A DNA stretch of 64,000 nucleotides from an uncultured Rhodoferax sp. (GTDB lineage: Bacteria; Pseudomonadota; Gammaproteobacteria; Burkholderiales; Burkholderiaceae_C), in NCBI RefSeq assembly GCF_946221635.1, contig NZ_CAMIHB010000014.1:45774-109773 (forward strand), read 5' to 3'. The notes below the pieces were generated by a model that saw only the letters and a list, made by a program, of their open reading frames with translations, was not told where the DNA came from and made no database searches. The position numbers and the translations under genes were made by a program. Positions 8,579 to 16,673 of this stretch are shown here, in pieces; the first letter of the stretch is position 1; every line of letters starts with the position of its first letter.

Positions 8579-9166
8579 CTAGATATTCTCCAGCCGGGAG
8601 GCCGGTGCGAGGCCCGCGGCCTGCACCAGTTCGGGTAGCAGCGCCTGCGGCGTATCGGCCATGCGCACCAATCCCATCTGCCAGTCACCCAGAAAGCCCT
8701 GGGTGATGGTGGTGCCCATGAAATCCATCAAGCCCTGGTAGTAGCCCGCCGTATTGAGCAGGCCGATGGGCTTGTCGTGGTAACCCAGCTGGCGCCAGGT
8801 CCAGACCTCAAACAGCTCTTCCAGCGTGCCGATGCCGCCGGGGAGCGCCAGAAACGCGTCAGCACGCTCGGCCATCATGCGTTTGCGATCGTGCATGGTG
8901 TCCACCACGTGCAGCTCGGTACAGCCCCGGTGCGCCCATTCCTTGTCCACCAGGGCCTGCGGGATGATGCCCACCACGCGGCCACCAGCCTGCAGCGTGG
9001 CATCGGCCACGGCACCCATGAGGCCGTTGTGCCCACCGCCATAGACCAGCTGGCCGCCGTGTGCCGCAATCCAGCGGCCCACTTCGCGTGCCACTTCCAT
9101 ATAGGCGGGGTCGGTGCCGGGGCGCGAGCCGCAATAGACGCAGAGGGAGAAGGCAGGCGCGCTCAT
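8579..9166 (-). CDS. LOG family protein (TIGR00730, putative cytokinin riboside 5'-monophosphate phosphoribohydrolase)
   Basis: 195-residue Rossmann-fold protein of the LOG/YvdD family, which cleaves nucleoside 5'-monophosphates to base and ribose phosphate. The hallmark PGGIGTLEELFEVWTW is present, as are GGGHNGLMG and the HDRKRMM segment with the conserved Arg. The start is the ATG at 9166, which overlaps the stop of dgkA upstream (ATGA type), so the two are translationally coupled. Confidence 0.9.
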   Translation of the reverse strand: MSAPAFSLCVYCGSRPGTDPAYMEVAREVGRWIAAHGGQLVYGGGHNGLMGAVADATLQAGGRVVGIIPQALVDKEWAHRGCTELHVVDTMHDRKRMMAERADAFLALPGGIGTLEELFEVWTWRQLGYHDKPIGLLNTAGYYQGLMDFMGTTITQGFLGDWQMGLVRMADTPQALLPELVQAAGLAPASRLENI

Positions 9167-9576
9167 GCGAAAAAGCGCTGGCCCAGCGCCGCCAGCCAGA
9201 TACCCACACAGACCAGCAGGCTCAGCAGCACCGCGGCACTGCCCATGTCCTTGGCGCGCTTGGACAGATCGTGCCACTCGGGGCCGACGCGGTCGATCGC
9301 GGTTTCCACCGCCGTATTGAGCAGCTCCACAATCATCACCAACACCACGCTACCGGCCAGCAGCGCGGTCTCCACCCAACTGCGACCCAGCCAGACCGAG
9401 AGCGGTAGCAGCACAAAGGCGGCAATGCACTCCTGGCGGAAGGCGGTTTCGCCCCAGCCCGCGCGCAGTCCGGCCATGGAATAGCCCATGGCGTGCCACA
9501 TGCGGTTCAGGCCGGTGCGTTCTTTTTGCGGATTGACCGGTGCAGAGGCCGGCGAGAGGGGTGTTTCCATGGGCAT
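9163..9576 (-). CDS. dgkA: diacylglycerol kinase
   Basis: Small integral-membrane diacylglycerol kinase of 137 residues that returns diacylglycerol to phosphatidate at the inner membrane. It has the conserved ELLNTAVETAIDR segment and the DLSKRAKDMGSAAV signature, with three hydrophobic segments. A proline-rich extension of about 20 residues precedes the usual start. It abuts the RDD gene with no gap and overlaps the LOG gene by 4 bp. Confidence 0.94.
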   Translation of the reverse strand: MPMETPLSPASAPVNPQKERTGLNRMWHAMGYSMAGLRAGWGETAFRQECIAAFVLLPLSVWLGRSWVETALLAGSVVLVMIVELLNTAVETAIDRVGPEWHDLSKRAKDMGSAAVLLSLLVCVGIWLAALGQRFFA

Positions 9577-10113
9577 TCAGCGACTCAGAGGGGGCGAACT
9601 TACCAGGCGGGTACCGGCCAGCACGTCGTGCCAGAACTGGCGTTGCGGGTGAAAGCGGCTCAGCAGGGCCCAGATGGCAATCCAGCCCAGGGTGATGACG
9701 GTGATTTCCGCGGCGTTCAGGTGAAAGGGCGCAACGGCGGCCAGCGGGGGGAGAAACCAGACCCAGCTCAGTGCATAGCGGCCAAAGGCCCGCAACTGCG
9801 TGACGCGCCGACCCTGGCGGTCCACCAGGCGGATGTTCCAGGTTTTCATGGCCAGGGTCTGACCATGCGCCCAGAACCATGCGAAATAGATGCCGAAGAT
9901 GATGAAGACAAAGGCCTGCAGGCCGTGGCGGTTGTCCATGGCATTGCGCGTTTGGCTCAGGGTGCCGAACAGGTAGCCGGCCAGAAACACCACGCCAAAC
10001 AGCAAGATGCCCTCGTACAGCCAGCAGGCCATGCGGCGGCGCAGGCTGGGGGCAATCAGGGCGGGAAGGGGGGGCGCAGAGGAGGCCGTGGGCGAGGGAT
10101 CGGCAGACAACAT
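9577..10113 (-). CDS. RDD family membrane protein
   Basis: 178-residue inner-membrane protein of the RDD family. The eponymous Arg-Asp region is changed here to RRRMACWLYEGILLFG. It has several TM helices and the typical GQTLAMKTWNIRLVD segment and WHD near the C-terminus. Function is unknown; some members affect ion transport. It sits directly upstream of dgkA on the minus strand and below the DUF3106/DUF3619/sigma genes. Confidence 0.85.
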   Translation of the reverse strand: MLSADPSPTASSAPPLPALIAPSLRRRMACWLYEGILLFGVVFLAGYLFGTLSQTRNAMDNRHGLQAFVFIIFGIYFAWFWAHGQTLAMKTWNIRLVDRQGRRVTQLRAFGRYALSWVWFLPPLAAVAPFHLNAAEITVITLGWIAIWALLSRFHPQRQFWHDVLAGTRLVSSPPLSR

Positions 10114-10170
10114 GGGGCCCGATTGTAGAGAGGGGCCATGTCAGTCCCGAATGCCCCCGGGGCTTAGGGG

Positions 10171-10800
10171 CTAGTTGGCAGGGGCCATGACCGGCAGCAG
10201 CGTGTTGGGGTCGATCGCTTGCTGCGCGGTGAAGCGGGCTCGGTCTGCTTCGGGAGAGAGGCGGGTGACCGGGACCGGTGTGAGTTTGCTGGCAGGGACG
10301 GGCTTGCTGCTGACGGCCGCACCCGCGAGCTTGCTGGGGGTCTTCTTGGCCAGGGTGCTCTTTTCCTCTGGGCTCAGGGCCTGGTAGGCCTCCCAGTTGG
10401 CGGCGCGCTGCTCAGGCGTGATCTTCTTGGCCTCGGCAAAGTTCAGGCGGGCCATTTCGCGGGCCTTGGGGTTGAGTGCCGCCCATTCCGCCATGCGGCT
10501 GTGCATCTTGGCCTGCTCGGCGGCCCCGAGTTGGGGGTAATTTTTGGACAGCGCAATCCACTTGCGTTTATGGCCATTGCCCATGCCTTGCCAGGCGGCT
10601 TCGAGTGGTTTGAGCGACTGCTGCTGCACCGGGCTCAGGTCTTTCCAGTCCAATGCCACGATGGGCGTGCTCAGGTTGGCAGCCGGCACCGCCGTAGTCT
10701 GGGCCAAAGCACCCAGGGGCACCGCCGCTGCGAGCATGCACACCAGTGCCGCGCTAGCCAGGGCGAGGCGGGGAGCGGCGGGTCGGGTGGTCAGGTGCAT
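10171..10800 (-). CDS. DUF3106 exported protein
   Basis: 209 residues from the ATG at 10800 (MHLTTRPAAP). A signal-peptide-like hydrophobic segment ends near ALAQ. The mature part carries the DUF3106 pattern: WKDLSPVQQQSLKPLEAAW, KWIALSKNYPQL and TPEQRAANWEAYQALSPEEK. It is predicted periplasmic with unknown role. It is in the same operon as the DUF3619 and sigma-factor genes, a combination typical of Burkholderiales, which suggests an envelope stress module. Confidence 0.8.
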   Translation of the reverse strand: MHLTTRPAAPRLALASAALVCMLAAAVPLGALAQTTAVPAANLSTPIVALDWKDLSPVQQQSLKPLEAAWQGMGNGHKRKWIALSKNYPQLGAAEQAKMHSRMAEWAALNPKAREMARLNFAEAKKITPEQRAANWEAYQALSPEEKSTLAKKTPSKLAGAAVSSKPVPASKLTPVPVTRLSPEADRARFTAQQAIDPNTLLPVMAPAN

Positions 10801-10831
10801 GGCAGGAAGCAAAAACGCAGTCAGGGCGAGA

Positions 10832-11269
10832 TTATTCGGCGCGGTTGAGGCGCAGATACTGGGCGAAACCCGGGTCGGTAAAGGCGTCGGGCGGCAGGTC
10901 ATCGGTCAGCAACTCGACATCCACGTCCGCAATTTCCTGGGCGCGGAAGTCATCTTGCACGAAATCGATGGTGACCATGCCTGCCACCAGGGCCAGCAGG
11001 GGCAGCCAGGCACCCAGCATGCGCCACACGCCCCGCAACTCGCCACCCATCTGCAACGCAGCGGTGCCACCACCGCTGTTGACCACGGCCGACGCCAGGC
11101 GTACGTGGGCCTGGCGGCGTTTTTCCAGGGCCAGCATGCGCGCAGCCTTGAGCCGCTCACTCACTTCGTGGGGAAGCTGCTGGGCGCCATCGTTCAGGCG
11201 CGAGGCGAGGGCGCGGCCCAGCGCATCCGGGCTGGACAATGGGGTTCTGGCGTGTCGAATGCTGGTCAT
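10832..11269 (-). CDS. DUF3619 single-pass membrane protein (possible anti-sigma partner)
   Basis: 145-residue protein starting at MTSIRHARTP (11269). Cytoplasmic N-terminal half, one TM helix (LGAWLPLLALVAGMVTI) and a short acidic C-terminus, the layout of an anti-sigma factor. Its start overlaps the stop of the sigma-factor gene by 4 bp, which supports a paired role. The anti-sigma function is inferred from topology and context only. Confidence 0.8.
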   Translation of the reverse strand: MTSIRHARTPLSSPDALGRALASRLNDGAQQLPHEVSERLKAARMLALEKRRQAHVRLASAVVNSGGGTAALQMGGELRGVWRMLGAWLPLLALVAGMVTIDFVQDDFRAQEIADVDVELLTDDLPPDAFTDPGFAQYLRLNRAE

Positions 11270-11832
11270 AGTCGTATTCCCTTCGCCTTGAGGGCGGCAC
11301 CCAAGGCATGAACCGCTCGTGAGCAGTGTGTTTTTACACTTCCCTGGGAGCATCCCATCGCGGCGGCCGTCTCCGCGACGTCCATATCCTCCCAGTAACG
11401 CATGAGGAAGGCTTCGCGTTGACGCGCCGGCAGCTCCTGAATCTCCGCTTCGATGGCCCGCAAGGTTTGTGCCCGTTCCAGTTGAGTCTCCGAACTCTCG
11501 TTTTGTTCCGGAACACTTTCGGAATGCAGGGTTTCCAGCAGGTCAAAGTCTCCGTCCTCACTGGAAGACTCGAAATCTGCCATGTTCGAAAACAGGGCGT
11601 TATGGGTTTTCTGGCGGCGGAACCAGTCCAGGGTGCAGTTGGACAGGATGCGCTGGAAGAGCATGGGCAGCTCCTCCACGGGCTTGTGTCCGTAGTGTTC
11701 GGCCAGCTTCATCATGCTGTCCTGCACGATATCCAGGGCCGCCTGGTCGTTGCGTACGTGGTAGACCGAGCGTTTGAAGGCTCGTCCCTCGACGTTTTTC
11801 AGGAATTCGGACAGCTCGTGGTCGGTAGCCAA
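11266..11832 (-). CDS. ECF-type RNA polymerase sigma factor
   Basis: 188-residue extracytoplasmic-function sigma factor. The N-terminal region 2 includes DQAALDIVQDSMMKLAEHY and ends near LDWFRRQK. The C-terminal region 4 has the helix-turn-helix LPARQREAFLMRYWEDMDVAETAAAMGCS followed by VKTHCSRA. An acidic Ser/Glu-rich linker joins them. It is first in the minus-strand operon with DUF3619, DUF3106, RDD and dgkA. Targets are unknown. Confidence 0.92.
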   Translation of the reverse strand: MATDHELSEFLKNVEGRAFKRSVYHVRNDQAALDIVQDSMMKLAEHYGHKPVEELPMLFQRILSNCTLDWFRRQKTHNALFSNMADFESSSEDGDFDLLETLHSESVPEQNESSETQLERAQTLRAIEAEIQELPARQREAFLMRYWEDMDVAETAAAMGCSQGSVKTHCSRAVHALGAALKAKGIRL

Positions 11833-12104
11833 GCGGATGGGCCTTTGGATTCGGGAAATATGCTGCCACCAACGGGGTCAAGCGCCCGGATTATGGCATT
11901 GCGTGCGACCCAAAACGCGGAGTCGCGTGGCGTGGGGCAAAAGCGGTGCGATAATGCGGATGCAAATCAAAAGGCAAACGGGTCCCGGTCCGGCGCAGTA
12001 TTCGATGCGTCCATGGCTTGGATCTCAAGTCCCGACACAGCTTCACAAGAGCGCGCGTAGGGGCACCCAAGGTTTTTCGTTAGAGAAATTCACAAAGGTT
12101 CATC

Positions 12105-13883
12105 ATGGAAATTTCAAAAGCTGAAATCGCTTCGGCATCCTCTGCGTCCAAGTCGGCAGCCGCACCTGAGTTGCGTGGCGCGGAAGTCCTCATCAAGGCC
12201 TTGCAGGCCGAAAACGTCAAGTACGTCTGGGGTTATCCCGGCGGCGCGGTGTTGCACATCTACGACGCGTTCTACAAGCAGGAAACCATCCAGCACGTGC
12301 TGGTGCGCCACGAGCAGGCGGCGGTGCATGCCGCTGACGGGTATGCCCGCGCCACGGGAGACGTGGGCGTGGCCCTGGTCACCTCCGGCCCCGGCCTGAC
12401 CAATGCCGTGACCGGCATCGCCACGGCCTATATGGACAGTATTCCCATGGTGATCATTTCCGGCCAGGTGCCTACGCACGCGATTGGCCTGGATGCCTTC
12501 CAGGAATGTGACACCGTGGGCATCACGCGCCCCATCGTGAAGCACAACTTCCTGGTCAAGGATGCCAAGGACATGGCCGACGTCATGAAGAAGGCCTTCC
12601 ACATCGCCCGCAGTGGTCGTCCGGGCCCCGTGGTCGTGGATATTCCCAAGGACGTGTCTTTCAAGAAGGTGCCTTACCACGGCTACCCCGAGAGCGTGGA
12701 AATGCGCTCTTACAACCCGGTGCGCAAGGGCCATGGCGGCCAGATTCGCAAAGCCCTGCAGTTGCTGCTGGCGGCCAAGCGCCCCTATATCTACACCGGC
12801 GGCGGCGTGCTGTTGAGCAATGCGTCCAACGAGCTGCGCACGCTGGCCGACATGCTGGGCTACCCGGTGACCAACACCTTGATGGGCCTGGGAGCCTATC
12901 CGGCCAGCGACCGCAAGTTCCTGGGCATGTTGGGCATGCACGGTACGGTGGAAGCCAACAACGCCATGCAGAACTGTGATGTGCTGCTGGCAGTGGGCGC
13001 ACGTTTTGACGACCGGGTGATCGGCAATCCCAAGCATTTTGCACAGAACGAGCGCAAGATCATCCATATCGACATCGACCCGTCCAGCATTTCCAAGCGT
13101 GTGAAGGTCGACATTCCCATCGTGGGCGATGTCAAGAATGTGCTTGGCGAGATGATCTCGATGATCCGCGAAGGCAGCGTCAAGCCGGATGCGGCTGCGC
13201 TGAGTGCCTGGTGGGACACGATCGAAGGCTGGCGTTCGCGCAACTGCCTCAAGTATGACCATGGCAATGGCGAGGTGATCAAGCCCCAGTTCGTCGTGGA
13301 AACGCTGTGGAACATGACCAAGGATGCCGACACCTACATCACCTCCGATGTGGGCCAGCACCAGATGTGGGCCGCGCAGTACTACCGCTTTGACGAACCG
13401 CGCCGCTGGATCAACTCCGGTGGTCTGGGCACCATGGGCGTGGGCATTCCCTACGCCATGGGCATCAAGCTGGCCAAGCCGCAGAGTGAGGTGTTCTGCA
13501 TTACGGGTGAAGGCTCGGTGCAGATGAACATCCAGGAGCTGTCCACCTGCCTGCAGTACAACACGCCGATCAAGGTGCTGTCGCTGAACAACCGCTACCT
13601 GGGCATGGTGCGCCAGTGGCAGGAGATCGAATACTCCGGCCGCTACAGCCACAGCTACATGGATGCGCTGCCCAACTTCGTGAAGCTGGCAGAAGCCTAT
13701 GGGCACGTCGGCATGCTGATAGAACGTCCAGAAGACGTGGAGCCGGCATTGCGCGAGGCCCGCAAGCTCAAGGACCGCACGGTGTTCATGGACTTCCGCA
13801 CCGACCCCACGGAGAACGTGTTCCCCATGGTGCAGGCCGGCAAGGGCATCACCGAGATGTTGCTGGGCGCGGAGGATCTCTAG
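12105..13883 (+). CDS. ilvB: acetolactate synthase, large catalytic subunit
   Basis: First common step of valine/leucine/isoleucine synthesis: condenses pyruvate (or 2-oxobutyrate) using ThDP, Mg and FAD. 592 residues. The pyrimidine-domain catalytic Glu is in VRHEQAAVHAADGYARATG. The ThDP/Mg motif is present as GEGSVQMN, with the downstream segment NNRYLGMVRQWQ. An Ala/Ser-rich lead of about 25 residues precedes the family core. The 272-bp gap upstream shows no leader peptide rich in Ile/Leu/Val and no obvious attenuator. ilvH follows after 137 bp. Confidence 0.97.
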   Translation: MEISKAEIASASSASKSAAAPELRGAEVLIKALQAENVKYVWGYPGGAVLHIYDAFYKQETIQHVLVRHEQAAVHAADGYARATGDVGVALVTSGPGLTNAVTGIATAYMDSIPMVIISGQVPTHAIGLDAFQECDTVGITRPIVKHNFLVKDAKDMADVMKKAFHIARSGRPGPVVVDIPKDVSFKKVPYHGYPESVEMRSYNPVRKGHGGQIRKALQLLLAAKRPYIYTGGGVLLSNASNELRTLADMLGYPVTNTLMGLGAYPASDRKFLGMLGMHGTVEANNAMQNCDVLLAVGARFDDRVIGNPKHFAQNERKIIHIDIDPSSISKRVKVDIPIVGDVKNVLGEMISMIREGSVKPDAAALSAWWDTIEGWRSRNCLKYDHGNGEVIKPQFVVETLWNMTKDADTYITSDVGQHQMWAAQYYRFDEPRRWINSGGLGTMGVGIPYAMGIKLAKPQSEVFCITGEGSVQMNIQELSTCLQYNTPIKVLSLNNRYLGMVRQWQEIEYSGRYSHSYMDALPNFVKLAEAYGHVGMLIERPEDVEPALREARKLKDRTVFMDFRTDPTENVFPMVQAGKGITEMLLGAEDL

Positions 13884-13909
13884 GCCCGTTTAAAGCGTTA
13901 TGGCAGCTC

Positions 13910-13951
13910 AGCCCGCATGAAATTTGCGCGAGCTGCTATCATTTTTGAAGA
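13910..13951 (+). repeat. 42-bp dispersed repeat, copy D (between ilvB and ilvH)
   Basis: Most diverged copy: it starts AGCCCGCATGAAATTTGCGC and continues with GAGCTGCTAT, but its 3' end is GAAGA instead of TAGC, so the terminal stem is lost. It lies in the ilvB-ilvH intercistronic gap. Confidence 0.7.
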
Positions 13952-13968
13952 ATCTATTGTCTGCCGAG

Positions 13969-13990
13969 CCGTGCGGTTACCGCCGCACGG
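13969..13990 (+). promoter_or_regulatory. hairpin upstream of ilvH
   Basis: Perfect 8-bp stem CCGTGCGG/CCGCACGG with a 6-nt loop, 30 bp before the ilvH start and without a U tract. More likely an mRNA processing or stability structure than a terminator. The role is inferred. Confidence 0.45.
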
Positions 13991-14020
13991 GGAGGGCAGC
14001 GAAAAGAGGAATCACTTTTC

Positions 14021-14512
14021 ATGAAACACATCATTGCAGTGTTGCTGGAGAATGAGCCGGGTGCTCTCTCCCGCGTGGTGGGCTTGTTTTCGGCCCGTGG
14101 TTACAACATCGAATCGTTGACCGTGGCACCCACGGAAGACCCCAGCCTCTCGCGCATGACCATCCAGACCACGGGGTCGGATGACGTGATCGAGCAGATT
14201 ACCAAGCACCTGAACCGCCTCATCGAAGTGGTCAAGGTGGTGGACCTGACCGAAGGCGCCTACATCGAGCGCGAGCTCATGATGGTCAAGGTGCGGGCGG
14301 TGGGCAAGGAGCGGGAAGAGATGAAGCGCATGGCGGACATTTTCCGCGGCCGCATCATCGACGTGACCGAGAAGAGCTACACCATCGAACTCACGGGCGA
14401 CCAATCCAAGAACGACGCCTTCCTCGAAGCCATCGAGCGTGCGGCGATCCTGGAAACGGTGCGTACGGGCTCCAGCGGCATTGGCCGGGGTGAGAGAATC
14501 CTGCGGGTTTGA
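14021..14512 (+). CDS. ilvH: acetolactate synthase, small regulatory subunit
   Basis: 163-residue regulatory subunit. The N-terminal ACT domain starts MKHIIAVLLENEPGALSRVVGLFSARGYN (the valine-binding region) and the C-terminal ALS_ss_C domain ends SSGIGRGERIL. It confers valine feedback inhibition on IlvB. Cotranscription with ilvB is likely. Confidence 0.96.
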   Translation: MKHIIAVLLENEPGALSRVVGLFSARGYNIESLTVAPTEDPSLSRMTIQTTGSDDVIEQITKHLNRLIEVVKVVDLTEGAYIERELMMVKVRAVGKEREEMKRMADIFRGRIIDVTEKSYTIELTGDQSKNDAFLEAIERAAILETVRTGSSGIGRGERILRV

Positions 14513-14533
14513 CAAGTTCAGTCCGCGCGCGCG

Positions 14534-14607
14534 TTTCGACAGGCTCAACGCGAACGGACTTCAGAGTGGCGATATGCGGTGACCGTTCGCCCTGAGCCTG
14601 TCGAAGG
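14534..14607. repeat. REP-like inverted repeat pair
   Basis: Two facing arms: TTTCGACAGGCTCAACGCGA with a few more bases at 14534-14557, and CCGTTCGCCCTGAGCCTGTC with a few more bases at 14583-14607. They form a long imperfect hairpin around a 25-bp spacer. Arms of this kind are common as repetitive extragenic palindromes in proteobacteria. It lies between ilvH and ilvC, where it could affect mRNA stability. Confidence 0.75.
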
Positions 14608-14638
14608 GCACTTCGCCAACAACCATTCGGAGAGAGAA

Positions 14639-15655
14639 ATGAAAGTTTTTTACGACAAAGATTGTGATCTGAGCCTGATCAAGGGCAAGACTGTGGCCAT
14701 CATCGGTTACGGCTCGCAAGGCCATGCCCACGCACAGAACCTGAACGACAGCGGCGTGAAGGTCGTGGTCGGTCTGCGCAAGGGTGGCGCTTCCTGGGAC
14801 AAGGTTGGCAAGGCCGGCCTGACCGTGATGGAAGTGAACGACGCCGTCAAGTCCGCTGACGTGGTCATGATCCTGTTGCCCGACGAGCAGATCGCCGAGG
14901 TCTACAACAACAACGTGGCCCCCAACATCAAGCAAGGCGCTTCGCTGGCCTTCGCCCACGGCTTCAACGTGCACTACAACCAGGTTGTGCCCCGCGCTGA
15001 CCTGGACGTGTGGATGGTGGCGCCCAAGGCCCCCGGCCACACCGTGCGCAACACCTACACCCAGGGCGGCGGCGTGCCCCACCTGGTGGCCGTGCACCAA
15101 GACAAGTCCGGCAAGGCCCGTGACCTGGCCCTGTCCTACGCGATGGCCAACGGCGGCGGCAAGGCCGGCATCATCGAGACCAACTTCAAGGAAGAAACCG
15201 AGACCGACCTGTTCGGTGAACAGGCCGTGCTGTGTGGCGGTGCCGTCGAGCTGATCAAGATGGGTTACGAAACCCTGACCGAAGCCGGCTACGCCCCTGA
15301 AATGGCTTACTTCGAATGCCTGCACGAGCTCAAGCTCATCGTGGACCTGATCTACGAAGGCGGCATCGCCAACATGAACTACTCCATCTCCAACAACGCG
15401 GAGTTTGGTGAGTACGTGACGGGTCCTGAAGTCATCAACGAAGAATCCCGCAAGGCCATGCGCAACGCCCTCAAGCGCATCCAGAACGGTGACTACGCCA
15501 AGATGTTCATCCAGGAAGGCCGCCTGAACTACCCCAGCATGACTGCACGTCGCCGCAACACGGCCGACCACAGCATCGAAGTGGTGGGTGCCCAGCTGCG
15601 CGCCATGATGCCCTGGATCGCCAAGAACAAGCTGGTGGACCAGACTCGCAACTGA
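14639..15655 (+). CDS. ilvC: ketol-acid reductoisomerase
   Basis: Second step of branched-chain amino acid synthesis (NADPH- and Mg-dependent alkyl migration and reduction). 338 residues, class I. The Rossmann motif GYGSQGHAHAQNL is near residue 25. The metal-binding acidic residues are in ETNFKEETETDLFGEQ and in the MAYFECLHELKLIVDLIYEGG segment. The ATG at 14639 has a GGAGAGA site; the longer in-frame extension would translate the REP arm and is rejected. Confidence 0.98.
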   Translation: MKVFYDKDCDLSLIKGKTVAIIGYGSQGHAHAQNLNDSGVKVVVGLRKGGASWDKVGKAGLTVMEVNDAVKSADVVMILLPDEQIAEVYNNNVAPNIKQGASLAFAHGFNVHYNQVVPRADLDVWMVAPKAPGHTVRNTYTQGGGVPHLVAVHQDKSGKARDLALSYAMANGGGKAGIIETNFKEETETDLFGEQAVLCGGAVELIKMGYETLTEAGYAPEMAYFECLHELKLIVDLIYEGGIANMNYSISNNAEFGEYVTGPEVINEESRKAMRNALKRIQNGDYAKMFIQEGRLNYPSMTARRRNTADHSIEVVGAQLRAMMPWIAKNKLVDQTRN

Positions 15656-15673
15656 TACACGCCTGTATCGCGC

Positions 15674-15700
15674 AAAGGGCCACTTCGGTGGCCCTTTTTT
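15674..15700 (+). terminator. intrinsic terminator after ilvC
   Basis: Stem AAAGGGCCAC with a TTCG tetraloop and GTGGCCCTTT, continuing into T residues (T-run 15695-15700). It ends the ilv operon before pssA. Confidence 0.92.
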
Positions 15701-15814
15701 ATGCGGGCTTGCCGGGAGTGGCAGAGGTGCCGCTGCTTTACACTGCGTGGAGTTGGTGCGGCCGTGGCGCGTCCTGTGGGGACGCTGACATACAGTCGCA
15801 CGCTAGGAGAGACT

Positions 15815-16648
15815 ATGCATGACGGTTCGGATTCGAAAACAACAGCCTCGGATGAGGTGGTGACAATCAAGCGGCGCAAGGGCATCTATGTGCTGCCCAA
15901 TCTGTTCACGCTGGCAGCGCTGTTTGGCGGTTTTTATGCCATCGTGATGGCCATGAATGGTCGCTTTGACCTGGCCTGTGTGGGCATCTTTCTGGCCATG
16001 GTGCTGGACAGCCTGGATGGCCGTGTGGCCCGCATGACAAACACACAAAGCGCCTTTGGCGAACAGATGGACTCGCTCTCGGACATGGTGTCCTTTGGCG
16101 CCGCGCCAGCGCTCATTTCCTACATCTGGGCGCTCAAGGAACTGGGGCGCTGGGGCTGGATCGCGGCCTTTGTGTACTGTGCCTGTGCGGCGCTGCGCCT
16201 GGCGCGTTTCAATGTGAACACCGGTGTGGTGGACAAGCGTTACTTCCAGGGCCTGCCATCGCCCGCCGCCGCTGCGCTGGTGATTGGGTTCATCTGGCTG
16301 ATGACCGAGACGGGCATCAAGGGCACGGAATCCCTGTGGGGTGTTTCCATTCCGTGGGTCACCTTCGTATTCGCGCTGTACGCCGGCCTGACCATGGTGA
16401 CCAATGTGCCCTTCTACAGCTTCAAGGATGTGAGCATGAAGAAGAGTGTGCCATTTGCGGTGATCGTGTTGATCGCGCTGGGCATTGCCGTGATCAACAT
16501 CGACCCGCCCACGGTCATTTTTGGGGTGTTCGTGGTGTACGGTCTTAGCGGGTACGTCGTGTATGGCGTGCGCCGTGCGCGCGGTGTACGAACCAGTGTG
16601 ATCAGCACCTCCAAGGATGAGCCCGAAGAGCGCGGCTTGCACATGTAA
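15815..16648 (+). CDS. pssA: CDP-diacylglycerol--serine O-phosphatidyltransferase
   Basis: 277-residue integral-membrane enzyme that makes phosphatidylserine, the precursor of phosphatidylethanolamine. The CDP-alcohol phosphotransferase motif D-G-x2-A-R-x8-G-x3-D-x3-D is seen in DGRVARMTNTQSAFGEQMD followed by SLSD. There are about eight hydrophobic segments. The ATG at 15815 follows TAGGAGAG. leuA begins 25 bp downstream, so the two may share a transcript although the pathways are unrelated. Confidence 0.94.
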   Translation: MHDGSDSKTTASDEVVTIKRRKGIYVLPNLFTLAALFGGFYAIVMAMNGRFDLACVGIFLAMVLDSLDGRVARMTNTQSAFGEQMDSLSDMVSFGAAPALISYIWALKELGRWGWIAAFVYCACAALRLARFNVNTGVVDKRYFQGLPSPAAAALVIGFIWLMTETGIKGTESLWGVSIPWVTFVFALYAGLTMVTNVPFYSFKDVSMKKSVPFAVIVLIALGIAVINIDPPTVIFGVFVVYGLSGYVVYGVRRARGVRTSVISTSKDEPEERGLHM

Positions 16649-16673
16649 TGAAGAATGAGTGAGGAGAGCAGGT

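Noticed and set aside
11833..12104. Attenuator leader before ilvB
   Set aside because: No short frame rich in Ile, Leu or Val and no antiterminator/terminator pair could be seen.
12114..13706. 530-codon minus-strand frame opposite ilvB
   Set aside because: Shadow frame without domain or start signals.
14579..14640. Longer ilvC with an N-terminus from the REP arm (VRPEPVEG peptide)
   Set aside because: A good ribosome site and the universal KVFYDKD start favour the ATG at 14639; the REP arm is only by chance in frame.
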